Below the pieces are notes generated by a model that saw only the letters and a list, made by a program, of their open reading frames with translations, was not told the DNA's origin and ran no database searches. Positions 8,659-18,912 of a stretch of DNA of 64,000 nt are shown here, one piece after another. Each line of letters opens with the position of its first letter. The first letter of the stretch is position 1. The stretch is from Streptomyces sp. ADI95-17 (GTDB lineage Bacteria; Actinomycetota; Actinomycetes; Streptomycetales; Streptomycetaceae), in assembly GCF_003846175.1 (NCBI RefSeq), contig NZ_ML123047.1, positions 21,228 to 85,227 of the forward strand, in the 5' to 3' direction. The translations under genes were made by a program, and so were the position numbers.

Positions 8659-11600
8659 GCACCGCGCCGCCCGCCGCACCCGCGGCACGCACGGTCGTCG
8701 TCCTCGGCGCCGGAACGGTCCAGGGCAGCGGCACCCTGCTCACCGACCGGCTCGTGCTGACCTGCGCCCATGTGGTCAAGGGCGGCGGCCGGGCCACCGT
8801 CGCCCACCCGCGCCTGCCGGGCCACCGGGCGGCGACGGTCGCCTGGATCGACCACGACCTCGACGCCGCCCTCCTGCTGACCGCCGACCCGGTGCTCCCG
8901 TACGCCCCGGTACGGCTCGGCGTCCTCCACGCCGAGCAGGCGCTCTCCGGCTGCGAGATCACCGGCTTCCCCGACATCCAGCGGTACGGCCCCGATGGGC
9001 GCCTGGAGGCCGACCAGTACACGGCCACCGCCCTGCCGATGGCCGGGCACCTGCGCGGACTGCTGGTCTGCGAGCTGGACGGCCCGCCACCGCCGGGAAG
9101 CGACCTGGAGCCCCCGTCGCTGCGCGGCATGTCCGGCGGCCCGGTCTTCGCCGGGAACATCCTCATCGGCATCGCCCGGCAGATCCCCCGGCAGCGCGGC
9201 GGCCGGCGCGTGGAGTGCGTACCGCTCGCCCCGCTCGTCGCCTCGCAGCCGTTCGAGCTGGTCTACCGGCAGACCGGCACGGCACTGCGCCACGAGCGGG
9301 TGCACGGCCGCTTCCCCAGGGACGCGCGGTACGAGGAGGAGTACGCGACGGCGCTCGGGGCCGCGTACCGCCGTACGAAGATCTTCGGCCTCGACGAGCT
9401 GGGCCGGCGCGACTCCGAATGGGACCTGGACACCGCGTACCTGAGCCTGGAGGCCCAGCAGAACCACGGGCGCACGGAGCTGCCGCCCACCCGGATCGAC
9501 GCCCTGCTCCCCGACCGCCCCCGGGTACTGCTGCGCGGCGAGGCCGGCGCCGGCAAGACCACGCTGCTGTGGTGGCTGGCCGCCCACGCCTCGGCCGGCA
9601 CGCTGGGCGCGGCGCTGGCCCCGCTCAACGGCCTGGTCCCGTTCGTCGTGCCGCTGCGCACCCTGCGCGCCGAGGGCGGCACGTTCCCCGCCCCCGCGCA
9701 GCTGCCCGACGCGGCCCGGCTGGTGATCGACGCGGCCCCCGAGGGCTGGGTCGGCCGGGTGCTGGAGTCCGGCCGGGCGCTGCTGCTGGTCGACGGTCTG
9801 GACGAGGTCCCGCAGGAAGACCGGGAGCAGGCCCACCAGTGGCTGTCCCGGCTCCTCGACCGGTACCCGGACATCCGCTGCGTGGCCACGGTGCGCCCGC
9901 TGGCCGTCGAGCCGGGCTGGCTGGACTCCCAGGACTTCGAGGAGCTGCGGCTGCTGCCGATGGAGGACCGGGACATCGATGCCTTCGTCGCCGCCTGGCA
10001 CCGGGCCGCCCGGCTGGACGACGACGACCACGAGACGCTCGGCCGGCTGGAACGGGATCTGGTCCAGCAGTTCGCCCAGAACCCGGCCCTGCGCGATCTG
10101 GCCCGTACGCCACTGCTCTGCGCGGTGATCTGCGCCCTGCACCGCCGACGCCAGGGCCTCCTGCCGGAGACCCGCTGGAGTCTGTACGACTCGGCCCTCA
10201 CCATGCTGCTCGGCGACCGCGACAAGCAGCGCCGGATCGAGGCCCCCGAGGGCATCACGATGAACGTGGAGGAGCAGGCCCAGCTCCTCCAGCGGATCGC
10301 GATCTGGCTGGTCCGCGGCGGCCAGTCGGAGCTGCACCGCTCAGCGGCACTGCGCCAGCTGGAACGCGCCCTGCCCGGCATGGAGCGGCTGCGCGGCCAG
10401 GGCTCGCCCGAGGCGATCCTGACCCATCTGCTGAACCGCAGCGGAGTCCTCCAGGAACGCGCCGACGACATCTACCAGTTCGCCCACCGCACCTTCCAGG
10501 ACTTCCTCGCCGCGAAGGAGTTCGTCGAGGGCGACCAGCTGAACGAACTGCTGGGCCGGGCGGGCTCCCAGCAGTGGTACGACGTCATCCTGCTGTCGGC
10601 CGGCCACTGCGGCCGCCGCGAACACCCCGTACTGGTCAACGGCCTGCTGGACGCGCGGCCCGGCCCCGCCGACACCGTCACCCGGGACGAGATCACCGTC
10701 CTGGCCGCCCTCTGCGCCCAGCACGCGACCTGGCTGGACGGGACGACCCGGGACAGGGTCAACTCGGCCGTCGCGGCGCTGTTCCCACCGAAGGACGACG
10801 GGTACGTACGGCTGCTTGCCCGCCTCGGTCCGGCCGCCCTGGCCCATCTGCCCGACCCGGCCCAGGTCTCCGGCAGGGGGCAGGCTGGCCTGTTCATCGA
10901 CCTGATCAGTGAAATCGGCGGGGCGGAGGCCGTACCGCACGCCCGCCGCTGGGCACTCGCCCACCCGGATCACAGCCACCTGTTCGAGGCGTACTGGAAC
11001 AGGTACCCGGCACGGGCATACGCCCAGCAGGTCCTTGCCGCCTGCGATCTGACGCACGACGCCCTGCAGATCGACGCCCCGGAGAAGCTGGCGGCACTGC
11101 GCGACCTGCCGTCCGCCACGAACCTGGAGATCGCCGGGACCCTCGCTGCCGCCGAACTCCACGCCGCCCTGCGCGACGGTCCATGGACCGGACTGGCCTT
11201 CCTGCGGAACCCCTGCCTGACCGACCTCTCGTTCCTGACGGACTGCGCCGAGCAGCTGGAGTCCCTGTCCCTGAGCGACTGTCCTGGCGTACGGGACCTG
11301 GGCCCGCTCACCGGGCTCCCCTCGCTGAAGGCGGTCGAGCTCGACATGAGCCACCTCCCCGGCAGTGCGTTGGCCACCACGGCTTCGGGAGCGCTGCACT
11401 CCCTGTGGCTCAGTCGCCTGACGGCCGAACGGCTCTCCCAGCTGCCCGCCCACCCCGAGCTGAACACACTGACCATCGAGCATGCAGCCTCGCTGGAGGT
11501 GGACTCGCTCGACGGCTGGACGAACCTGCGCCGGCTCGGGCTGGGAACCCGCACCCCGGTCCGACCGCTGCTCGCCGCTCTCCGGCGGGCTCCGCAGGTG

Positions 11601-11864
11601 AACCACCTCACCCTGCCCCTGTCGTCCGCGACGGAGCTCACCGGGGAACAACCCGTGCCTTCCCTCGGCAGCCTGGACCTCTACCTCGACACCGATGTGC
11701 TCGAATTGGAACAGATCCCCCGGGTCTTCCCCTCTCTGGAGCGAGTGGTGATCGTTTCGCCCAGGCATGTCGACCGCATCGACATTTCCCCGATCCGGGC
11801 GATGCCCAACTGCGAGGTGTCGGCCGGCCCCGCAGCGGTCGCGGGCGACGACCCACTCCACTGA
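8655..11864 (+). CDS. Trypsin-NACHT-LRR protein (NLR-like conflict effector)
   Basis: A 1069-residue three-part protein. Residues about 12-200 are a trypsin-like serine protease with a complete triad: H39 in TCAHVV, D70 in DLDAALL and S160 in GMSGGPV. A linker with RTKIFGLDELGRRDSEWDLDTAY leads to a NACHT NTPase: Walker A GEAGAGKTT at 295-303, Walker B LLLVDGLDEV ending at 385, and the helical part with LARTPLLCAVICALHRR and the typical FAHRTFQDFLAA near 613. From about 860 to 1060 there are leucine-rich repeats (LESLSLSDC, LKAVELDMS, LNTLTIEHA, LRRLGLGTR), the usual sensor position. The architecture (effector, switch, sensor) matches bacterial NLR-like immune proteins. It has no signal peptide or membrane segment, so it should be cytoplasmic. 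Target and trigger are unknown. Confidence 0.88.
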   Translation: MSTAPPAAPAARTVVVLGAGTVQGSGTLLTDRLVLTCAHVVKGGGRATVAHPRLPGHRAATVAWIDHDLDAALLLTADPVLPYAPVRLGVLHAEQALSGCEITGFPDIQRYGPDGRLEADQYTATALPMAGHLRGLLVCELDGPPPPGSDLEPPSLRGMSGGPVFAGNILIGIARQIPRQRGGRRVECVPLAPLVASQPFELVYRQTGTALRHERVHGRFPRDARYEEEYATALGAAYRRTKIFGLDELGRRDSEWDLDTAYLSLEAQQNHGRTELPPTRIDALLPDRPRVLLRGEAGAGKTTLLWWLAAHASAGTLGAALAPLNGLVPFVVPLRTLRAEGGTFPAPAQLPDAARLVIDAAPEGWVGRVLESGRALLLVDGLDEVPQEDREQAHQWLSRLLDRYPDIRCVATVRPLAVEPGWLDSQDFEELRLLPMEDRDIDAFVAAWHRAARLDDDDHETLGRLERDLVQQFAQNPALRDLARTPLLCAVICALHRRRQGLLPETRWSLYDSALTMLLGDRDKQRRIEAPEGITMNVEEQAQLLQRIAIWLVRGGQSELHRSAALRQLERALPGMERLRGQGSPEAILTHLLNRSGVLQERADDIYQFAHRTFQDFLAAKEFVEGDQLNELLGRAGSQQWYDVILLSAGHCGRREHPVLVNGLLDARPGPADTVTRDEITVLAALCAQHATWLDGTTRDRVNSAVAALFPPKDDGYVRLLARLGPAALAHLPDPAQVSGRGQAGLFIDLISEIGGAEAVPHARRWALAHPDHSHLFEAYWNRYPARAYAQQVLAACDLTHDALQIDAPEKLAALRDLPSATNLEIAGTLAAAELHAALRDGPWTGLAFLRNPCLTDLSFLTDCAEQLESLSLSDCPGVRDLGPLTGLPSLKAVELDMSHLPGSALATTASGALHSLWLSRLTAERLSQLPAHPELNTLTIEHAASLEVDSLDGWTNLRRLGLGTRTPVRPLLAALRRAPQVNHLTLPLSSATELTGEQPVPSLGSLDLYLDTDVLELEQIPRVFPSLERVVIVSPRHVDRIDISPIRAMPNCEVSAGPAAVAGDDPLH

Positions 11865-11880
11865 CCCCTCGACACAGCGA

Positions 11881-11926
11881 AAGGGGCTGCCCCGGACCGT
11901 TTCGCACGGTTCCGGGGCAGCCCCTT
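11881..11926. terminator. Hairpin between the NACHT gene and clpC
   Basis: A 20-bp stem with one bulged base (arms 11881-11900 and 11906-11926, 5-base loop) separates the convergent NACHT gene and clpC and can terminate both. Confidence 0.82.
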
Positions 11927-11955
11927 CACTTCTGTTCAGGCGCTCGGGGGCGTCC

Positions 11956-14484
<2,529 letters not shown>

Positions 14485-14793
14485 CGTTAATCGCTCCTCA
14501 GAGCGGTCAGGCAGTAAGGGGTCGGTCCCCTCCCTGTCCTTCCGCAGCTTAGTCCCGCAAGCGGGGACCGCTCATTCCAACTGCCGACACCGTCCTTGGC
14601 CTCCTGCCCCGAACGCCGACAACTTCTCCAACCCGATGGTGCGAGACGATGTTCCCGCAGGCCAGGCAGATACCCCTTTCGCCAGTACGCCGATGGCGAA
14701 CGTGAGATGCCCGAACCTGCGTGTCGCCCCTCCCCACTAGGGATGTCTTACCCGCAATTACAGACAGTCCATGCGGCGCGCACCGGTTCCCTC

Positions 14794-14807
14794 CGCTACG
14801 GGCGAAC
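14794..14807 (-). promoter_or_regulatory. Candidate ClgR operator upstream of clpC
   Basis: Reads GTTCGC-CCGTA-GCG on the minus strand, an exact match to the ClgR consensus GTTCGC-N5-GCG that I recall from S. lividans clpP1, clpC1 and lon. It is 310 bases from the clpC ATG, implying a long leader. Sequence match only. Confidence 0.55.
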
Positions 14808-14810
14808 ATA

Positions 14811-14838
14811 TTGACGCTCCCGAATACGCCCCTACACG
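14811..14838 (+). promoter_or_regulatory. Candidate promoter for the SCO3374-like gene
   Basis: TTGACG (14811-14816), 16-base spacer, TACACG (14833-14838). It is on the same side as the gene starting at 14913 and only 3 bases from the ClgR-type box. Confidence 0.45.
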
Positions 14839-14912
14839 CCCATCCCGGACACATCGCGCACCCGCCCGCGGACTCTGCGTAACCCCGGGGGCGTCCGGGC
14901 CGTTCTTCCGGC

Positions 14913-15518
14913 ATGGCCATCACCGTCCCGTACCCCGCGCCATCGGTCACCGGCGAGCGGGAGAGCGGCGACTGTGCCCGCTGGGCGCAGTGGTACGAAC
15001 GCGAACTCGGCTGGGCGACGGCGGGGACCGCACCGGTGCGGTTGCTGACCGGGCTGCGGTTCGACGTGCTCCAGGTTCCCGCGGCCGCCGGTCACGCGGC
15101 GCTGCGGCGGCTGGACCGCACGGGGCCCGTGGCGCTGTCGGGGGCGCGGATGAGCCTGCTGGTCGCGGTGGGGAGCGCCGACGAACTTCCCGGGCTGCTC
15201 GACTGGCTGGAGTGGGGCGGTGTCGCCCTCTCGCTGACCGCCATCGGCGCGGGCGGCCGGATCACCGCACCGGTGCCGCCCGGACGGATGGCGGGCCGGC
15301 CGGGGACCGCTGCATGGCTGCGGCCCCCCGGGCTTCGACACGAGGAAGGGTCGGAATTCCCGGCCCTCGCCGGCCTCGGGAGCAGGGGTGGGGGTGCTCC
15401 CGATCTCGTACGGCTGGTGGACGCGGTGGCTACGGAATGCCACCGGGCCCGGTTGATGCGTGCCCGAACGGGGCCGTCGACGGATGGGTCGACAGCTCAG
15501 CCGTTGGCCTTCTCGTAA
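14913..15518 (+). CDS. SCO3374-family protein of unknown function
   Basis: Protein of 201 residues conserved in Streptomyces next to clpC and lsr2. Segments such as WAQWYERELGW, PVRLLTGLRFDVLQVP, ALSGARMSLLVAVGSADELPGLLDWLEWGG and ITAPVPPG resemble the N-terminal part of the bifunctional DNA primase/polymerase-like proteins of actinobacteria. The catalytic residues of a polymerase are not evident, so it may be a degenerate relative. The last 22 bases overlap the end of lsr2 on the other strand. Function unknown. Confidence 0.7.
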   Translation: MAITVPYPAPSVTGERESGDCARWAQWYERELGWATAGTAPVRLLTGLRFDVLQVPAAAGHAALRRLDRTGPVALSGARMSLLVAVGSADELPGLLDWLEWGGVALSLTAIGAGGRITAPVPPGRMAGRPGTAAWLRPPGLRHEEGSEFPALAGLGSRGGGAPDLVRLVDAVATECHRARLMRARTGPSTDGSTAQPLAFS

Positions 15519-15832
15519 AGGTCACGGATCTCCGCGGGTACACGGCCACGGTCATTCACATTGTGGCCGTTCTCGCGGGCCCACTTACGGATCTCGGCAG
15601 TGTCCTTGTTGCCACCCGCAACGGCGCGACCCTTGCCACGGCCGGACGCGGCGCGGCCACCCGTACGCCGGCCACCCTTGGTGTACGGCTCAAGAAGACC
15701 ACGGAGCTTGTCCGCGTTGCTCGTCGTGAGGTCAATCTCGTACGTCTTGCCATCGAGAGCGAACGTGACCGTCTCGTCCGCCTCGCCGCCGTCGAGGTCA
15801 TCGACAAGAAGGACCTGAACCTTCTGTGCCAC
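15497..15832 (-). CDS. lsr2: Nucleoid-associated xenogeneic silencer Lsr2
   Basis: Lsr2 of 111 residues. The N-terminal oligomerisation domain (AQKVQVLLVDDLDGGEADET, YEIDL) is followed by a basic linker (KGGRRTGGRAASGRGKGRA) and the C-terminal DNA-binding domain with the RGR AT-hook-like motif in NDRGRVPAEI. It silences AT-rich, often horizontally acquired DNA. The GTG at 15832 gives the standard length, and the longer open frame upstream is leader. Its 170-base upstream region is visibly richer in A and T than its surroundings, which would suit autoregulation. It is convergent with, and overlaps by 22 bases, the SCO3374-like gene. Confidence 0.95.
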   Translation of the reverse strand: MAQKVQVLLVDDLDGGEADETVTFALDGKTYEIDLTTSNADKLRGLLEPYTKGGRRTGGRAASGRGKGRAVAGGNKDTAEIRKWARENGHNVNDRGRVPAEIRDLYEKANG

Positions 15833-15977
15833 TGGATTCCCTTTCATCGAAAATGCAGTACGCGGAAAGGAAACCGCTTTTCCCCGGAAAACACAAACCC
15901 CCGGGAGAGGTTCAGGATCGCGGGAACGCGGGAAACATGCGCGATTCGGACATAGGGCTCCGGTTTCTTGTGACAGC

Positions 15978-16014
15978 CACAGATCACGGTCACAGATCGC
16001 GGTCACAGATGCAG
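15978..16014. repeat. 13-bp tandem repeat upstream of lsr2
   Basis: CACAGATCACGGT, CACAGATCGCGGT and a partial third CACAGATGCAG follow head to tail. The third copy runs into the stop codon of the acetyltransferase gene. It lies about 150 bases upstream of lsr2. Role unknown. Confidence 0.7.
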
Positions 16015-16560
16015 AAGCATCCGGCTGTTGCCCAAGGTGTTCGGCTTCACTCGTTCGAGACCCAGGAACTCTGCTACACCCTCGTCATAGGAACGCAGCA
16101 GCTCACTGTAGACATCTCCGTCGACCGGTGTCTCTCCGATCTCCACGAAGCCGTGCTTCGCGAAGAAGTCGACTTCGAAGGTGAGACAGAAAACCCGTCG
16201 CACGCCCAGCCAGCGGGCGGTCTGCAACAACTTGTCCAGCACTTGATGGCCGGCTCCGGCCCCCCTGATGCTGTGGTCGACGGCGAGAGTACGTACTTCG
16301 GCGAGGTCTTCCCACATCACGTGCAGTGCGCCGCAGCCGATGACCCGGGCGTCCTCGTCGCGTTCCGCGATCCAGAACTCCTGGATGTCCTCGTAAAGCG
16401 TCACGGTCGCTTTGTCGAGCAGGATGCCTTCGCGTACGTACCCGTCGAGGAGACGGCGGACCGATGCCACATCGCTGGTCCTGGCCCGTCGGACTGTGAT
16501 GGCCGTGTTTATGGCCGGCGGTTCGGTACGGGAATCGGCATGCGGAAGCTCTGAGGACAT
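16003..16560 (-). CDS. Amino-acid N-acetyltransferase (GNAT, ArgA-like)
   Basis: GNAT-fold acetyltransferase of 185 residues. The acetyl-CoA region is LAEVRTLAVDHSIRGAGAGHQVLDKLL (motif A, R/G-x-x-G-x-G/A form), followed by VRRVFCLTFEVDFFAKHGFVEI. The latter, with Leu-Thr and Phe-Phe-x-x-x-GF, is typical of the single-domain N-acetylglutamate synthases of actinobacteria (arginine biosynthesis, first step). It is not in an arginine operon, as is usual for this short form. Substrate is inferred from family resemblance only. Confidence 0.8.
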   Translation of the reverse strand: MSSELPHADSRTEPPAINTAITVRRARTSDVASVRRLLDGYVREGILLDKATVTLYEDIQEFWIAERDEDARVIGCGALHVMWEDLAEVRTLAVDHSIRGAGAGHQVLDKLLQTARWLGVRRVFCLTFEVDFFAKHGFVEIGETPVDGDVYSELLRSYDEGVAEFLGLERVKPNTLGNSRMLLHL

Positions 16561-16569
16561 ACCCCGACG

Positions 16570-17058
16570 CTATCGCCCGGCCTCCGGGCCCGCCCCATCG
16601 GCCGGATCTTCGGCCGCTTCGCCGGTTGCTTCGTCGCTTGCCGCGCCGACGGGCTCGCCGGCCGGTTCGCCGGACTGCGGCTCGGAGGTCGCGGAGAGGT
16701 TGGGCTGAACGATCCGCATGGCGTCCTGGAGGGCTTCGCGCTGCTCGGCGGACATCATGCCGAAGAAGGCGACAAGAGCGGCCGCCGGGTTGTCACTGCG
16801 CGACCAGGCTTCGTTCATCAGTGCGGCCGAGTAGGCGGCGCGAGTGGAGACCGCCGTATATCTATATGCGCGGCCGTCGACTTCCCTGCGCACCCAGCCC
16901 TTCTGATGGAGATTGTCCATTACCGTCATGACGGTGGTGTAGGCGATGGAGCGTTCCTGCTGAAGGTCCTCAAGGACTTCCCGCACGGTGACCGGACGGT
17001 TCCATTGCCAGACCCGTGTCATCACGGCGTCTTCCAGATCTCCCAATTGGCGGGGCAC
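16570..17058 (-). CDS. BlaI/MecI/CopY-family repressor
   Basis: Winged-helix regulator of 162 residues starting at GTG 17058. The DNA-binding part (LGDLEDAVMTRVWQWNRPVTVREVLEDL, AYTTVMTVMDNLHQKGWVRRE) is a clear BlaI match. The C-terminus is an acidic Glu/Pro/Ala tail. The family usually pairs with a BlaR1/M56 membrane protease, but none is adjacent here, so the signal is unknown. The promoter region next to the start has a short imperfect palindrome. Confidence 0.88.
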   Translation of the reverse strand: MPRQLGDLEDAVMTRVWQWNRPVTVREVLEDLQQERSIAYTTVMTVMDNLHQKGWVRREVDGRAYRYTAVSTRAAYSAALMNEAWSRSDNPAAALVAFFGMMSAEQREALQDAMRIVQPNLSATSEPQSGEPAGEPVGAASDEATGEAAEDPADGAGPEAGR

Positions 17059-17063
17059 AATGT

Positions 17064-17085
17064 CACTTTAGTGCCACATGCCTTG
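17064..17085. promoter_or_regulatory. Imperfect palindrome at the BlaI-type gene start
   Basis: Around CACTAAAGTG, flanked by ATGT and ACAT, just upstream of the GTG start. It could be the operator for autorepression. Symmetry is imperfect. Confidence 0.3.
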
Positions 17086-17110
17086 AATGACCGGTTTATT
17101 GATCAGGCAA

Positions 17111-17145
17111 AAGGGCGCACGGCTCCTCGGGAGCCGTGCGCCCTT
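17111..17145. terminator. Hairpin after the small membrane-protein gene
   Basis: A perfect 15-bp stem with a 5-base loop (arms 17111-17125 and 17131-17145) separates the minus-strand small gene from the BlaI-type gene. Confidence 0.8.
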
Positions 17146-17166
17146 CGTGTACTGCGGGGTGCCGGA

Positions 17167-17346
17167 TCAGGCGCCGTCGGCGCGCGGGGCCTGCTGGACC
17201 GACTCGGCGCGACCGATCGCCAGATCCACGGCCGCGTCCTCCTTGGCCTTGTTGGGACCGCCCTGGCTCTTGACGATCGTCACGACGAGACCGATGAAGA
17301 AGACGGCCATCACCACGGGGGGAACGAGCGCGGATACGTAGTCCAT
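17167..17346 (-). CDS. Small single-pass membrane protein, 59 aa
   Basis: A short gene with ATG at 17346 and TGA at 17167-17169. The product starts MDYVSALVPPVVMAVFFIGL, continues with VVTIVKSQGGPNKAKEDAAV and ends QQAPRADGA. It has one hydrophobic segment at about 7-25, a basic membrane edge and an acidic/Lys soluble tail. It is followed by a perfect hairpin terminator, supporting a real transcript. I recognise it as a conserved small Streptomyces protein but know no function. Confidence 0.75.
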   Translation of the reverse strand: MDYVSALVPPVVMAVFFIGLVVTIVKSQGGPNKAKEDAAVDLAIGRAESVQQAPRADGA

Positions 17347-17394
17347 GCCGTCCAGAGTAGCGAGGCCGGTACGGGCCCTCGCGCCACCCCTCCG

Positions 17395-18006
17395 CTATCC
17401 CGCGGCGCGCTGCTGCGGCGGCGGGACCGGGCGGCGGCGGGGCGGGAAGACCTCCGAGGGCTTCGGCGCGGGGCGTCCGGCCGGGCGAGTGGGCCGGGCG
17501 GGTTCCGCCGGGGCCTTGGGCCGTTCGGGTTCCGCTTCGGCGGCCCGGCCACCGGGCAGGGCGAGCAGCCTGCTGCGCGGCGCGGGGGCCTTCGCCGGCA
17601 CGGCGCGTCCGGCGAGGCGGGCGCGTACCGACCGCTCGGCGAGCACCTGACAGCGCTCCAGGAGCGCCGCGGCCACCGGCCTGTGGCGCAGCGCCCGCAG
17701 TGCGGCGAGGTCGTCGGGGCCGGGGTCGTATCCGCCCGCCAGAGCGTCCTGGAGCAGTTCCAGGTAGCCGCTGACGGAGCCGGGGAGGGCGTTGCGGTAG
17801 CGGACGAGGTCGGCGAGGAGGAACGCGCGCAGCCGTCCCGCCTCGCCGACCGCCTCGTCCACGGCGCCGGCCAGCCGCAGGCAGTCCTGGACGTCCTCGT
17901 CCGGCAGGGGCATGGGGTGGAGGGCGATGGCGAGGGTGCGTCGGAGCACACGCAGCTCGTCCGCGCTGAACGCCATGCCGCCGCGTGATCCGTATGGCGT
18001 GGGCAT
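17395..18006 (-). CDS. Conserved Streptomyces protein of unknown function
   Basis: 203 residues. The first 120 are helical and Leu/Ala-rich (FSADELRVLRRTLAIALHP, DVQDCLRLAGAVDEAV, RLRAFLLADLVRYR), with a Gly-Gly-Tyr-Asp-Pro-Gly turn. The remainder is a Pro/Arg/Ala-rich, probably disordered tail. No catalytic motif or membrane segment is seen. Either ATG (MPTPYG at 18006 or MAFSAD at 17976) could be the start. Function unknown. Confidence 0.6.
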   Translation of the reverse strand: MPTPYGSRGGMAFSADELRVLRRTLAIALHPMPLPDEDVQDCLRLAGAVDEAVGEAGRLRAFLLADLVRYRNALPGSVSGYLELLQDALAGGYDPGPDDLAALRALRHRPVAAALLERCQVLAERSVRARLAGRAVPAKAPAPRSRLLALPGGRAAEAEPERPKAPAEPARPTRPAGRPAPKPSEVFPPRRRPVPPPQQRAAG

Positions 18007-18114
18007 GAAGCGACAATACGTGCTAAATGGACAAAATCGGCTTAACTGGCCGTCGGCGGCGCGGCGGCGGGCCCCGCCGCCGCGAGCCGTTCCCGCAGGT
18101 ACGGCCCGTGTCCG

Positions 18115-18912
18115 CTACATCCGGGACACGTTCCGCTCGTACACCAGGCGCAGTCCGATCAGGGTGAGCCAGGGCTCGTGCTCGTCGATCACGGAGGACT
18201 CCCCCAACACCATCGGCGCAAGGCCGCCCGTCGCGATGACGGTGACGTCCTCCGGGTCGGCCGCCAGCTCCTTCTTCATCCGGGCCACGACGCCGTCGAC
18301 CTGGCCGGCGAAGCCGTAGATGATGCCCGACTGCATCGCCTCGACCGTGTTCTTGCCGATCACGCTGCGCGGCCGGGCCAGCTCGATCTTGCGCAGCTGG
18401 GCGCCCTTGACGCCGAGCGCCTCGACCGAGATCTCGATGCCGGGGGCGATGACACCGCCGGTGTACTCGCCCCGGGCGGAGACCGCGTCGAAGGTGGTGG
18501 CCGTGCCGAAGTCGACGACGATCGCCGGACCGCCGTACAGGTCGGCGGCTGCGGCCGCGTTGATGATGCGGTCCGTGCCGACCTCCTTCGGGTTGTCCAT
18601 CAGGATCGGCACCCCGGTCTTGATGCCCGGCTCGACGAGGACCGCGGGGACGTCGCCGTAGTAGCGGCGGGTCACCTCGCGCAGCTCGTGCAGGACGGCC
18701 GGGACCGTGGAGCAGATCGCGATGCCCTCGATGCCGTCGCCCAGCTCCATGCCGAGCAGCGGGTGCATGCCCATCAGGCCCTGGAGCAGCACGGCCAGCT
18801 CGTCGGCGGTGCGGCGGGCGTCGGTGGAGATCCGCCAGTGCTCGACGATCTCCTCGCCGTCGAACAGGCCGAGGACGGTGTGGGTGTTGCCGACGTCGAT
18901 GGTGAGCAGCAT
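18115..18912 (-). CDS. coaX: Type III pantothenate kinase CoaX
   Basis: First committed enzyme of coenzyme A synthesis, phosphorylating pantothenate. 265 residues in the ASKHA fold: the phosphate loop LLTIDVGNTHTVLGLF at the N-terminus, the GTDRIINAAAA segment and the second phosphate motif DFGTATTFDAV, then GGVIAPG. Its ATG shares one base with the nadC stop, so it is the last gene of the DUF2520-panC-nadB-nadC-coaX unit. Confidence 0.95.
   Translation of the reverse strand: MLLTIDVGNTHTVLGLFDGEEIVEHWRISTDARRTADELAVLLQGLMGMHPLLGMELGDGIEGIAICSTVPAVLHELREVTRRYYGDVPAVLVEPGIKTGVPILMDNPKEVGTDRIINAAAAADLYGGPAIVVDFGTATTFDAVSARGEYTGGVIAPGIEISVEALGVKGAQLRKIELARPRSVIGKNTVEAMQSGIIYGFAGQVDGVVARMKKELAADPEDVTVIATGGLAPMVLGESSVIDEHEPWLTLIGLRLVYERNVSRM

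Larger units (their letters stand above)
14485..14912. other. clpC/SCO3374-like divergent region, 428 bases
   Basis: No gene is supported. It would contain the long clpC leader on the minus strand. A ClgR-type box (14794-14807) and a plus-strand promoter (14811-14838) lie close together, so both divergent genes could respond to ClgR. Confidence 0.5.

Noticed and set aside
8628..10337. Long minus-strand frames opposite the trypsin-NACHT gene
   Set aside because: The plus-strand product has complete protease and NACHT motifs; the antisense frames have none.
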